Below are positions 63,986 through 64,000 of a stretch of 64,000 nt of DNA, piece after piece. Where the stretch lies: NCBI RefSeq assembly GCF_002295065.1, contig NZ_NSGG01000002.1, forward strand, positions 186,001 to 250,000, read 5' to 3'. The position numbers and the translations under genes are program-made. Origin of the DNA: Mesorhizobium sp. WSM3859 (GTDB lineage: Bacteria > Pseudomonadota > Alphaproteobacteria > Rhizobiales > Rhizobiaceae). Below the pieces are notes generated by a model. The model was not told where the DNA came from. It made no database searches and was given only the letters and a program-made list of their open reading frames with translations. Each line of letters starts with the position of its first letter. The first letter of the stretch is position 1.

Positions 63986-64000
63986 ATGAAAAAGGTCTCG
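63986..64000 (+). CDS. Possible start of a CDS cut by the right edge
   Basis: ATGAAAAAGGTCTCG reads MKKVS, a plausible signal-peptide start, after a GCCGC/GCGGC hairpin that lacks a T-tract. There is too little sequence for a firm call. Confidence 0.25.

Noticed and set aside
1..64000. CRISPR arrays, tRNA genes and prophage genes
   Set aside because: No regularly spaced direct repeats, cloverleaf sequences or phage structural genes were seen on either strand.

Overview
The window is high-GC DNA from an alphaproteobacterium of the order Hyphomicrobiales/Rhizobiales, most likely Mesorhizobium or a close relative. The grounds are the gene order of the housekeeping blocks (lptF-lptG-lptD-surA-pdxA-rsmA; fabD-fabG-acpP-fabF-mltG-yicC-gmk; rpsF-rpsR-rplI), an Omp25/RopB-type porin-like barrel, a DUF995-type protein and several families of palindromic intergenic repeats typical of rhizobia. 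No tRNA, rRNA, CRISPR array, IS element or prophage was seen. The assignment rests on gene content and order only.

Layout. 1-9.1 kb: a minus-strand run folM-like SDR > uvrC > pgsA > moaD > moaE, a small outer-membrane barrel with its own terminator, TfoX-like and GST-like proteins, and an alanine/lysine/proline-rich histone H1-like protein. 9.4-18.5 kb: small regulator-plus-enzyme modules (DinB/TetR, YciI/ECF sigma, LysE exporter, VOC/DoxX/AraC, rlmJ, and a TetR facing an exported AhpD-like protein over two clear operators). 18.7-31.8 kb: an envelope-glycan region with two related small lipoproteins, a UDP-glucuronate decarboxylase/UDP-glucose epimerase pair, a GT39 / flippase-like / polyprenyl-phosphate GT2 trio, a cellulose-synthase-like GT2 and a secreted GH26-like protein. 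A MarR/monooxygenase pair is inserted in it.

32-40 kb holds the most unusual part. Six minus-strand genes with 4-base stop/start overlaps encode a KAS III-like condensing enzyme, an extended SDR, a metallo-beta-lactamase-fold hydrolase, an adenylate-forming enzyme, a GNAT-like acyltransferase and a Rieske oxygenase. An ATP-grasp ligase lies convergent on the plus strand beyond a 175-bp palindromic repeat and an orphan antitoxin. The order of chemistries resembles olefin/beta-lactone (Ole) assembly, but the set is different, and I know of no described product.

40-64 kb is mostly core: an orphan T6SS-immunity-like gene, holC-pepA, the LPS-transport operon with surA, pdxA and rsmA, a RelBE/ParE-type toxin-antitoxin pair, the fatty-acid synthesis operon, an LTA-synthase-like sulfatase-fold enzyme, the small ribosomal protein operon and a cyclopropane-fatty-acid synthase. 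Starts were corrected wherever the longest open frame began inside a neighbour.
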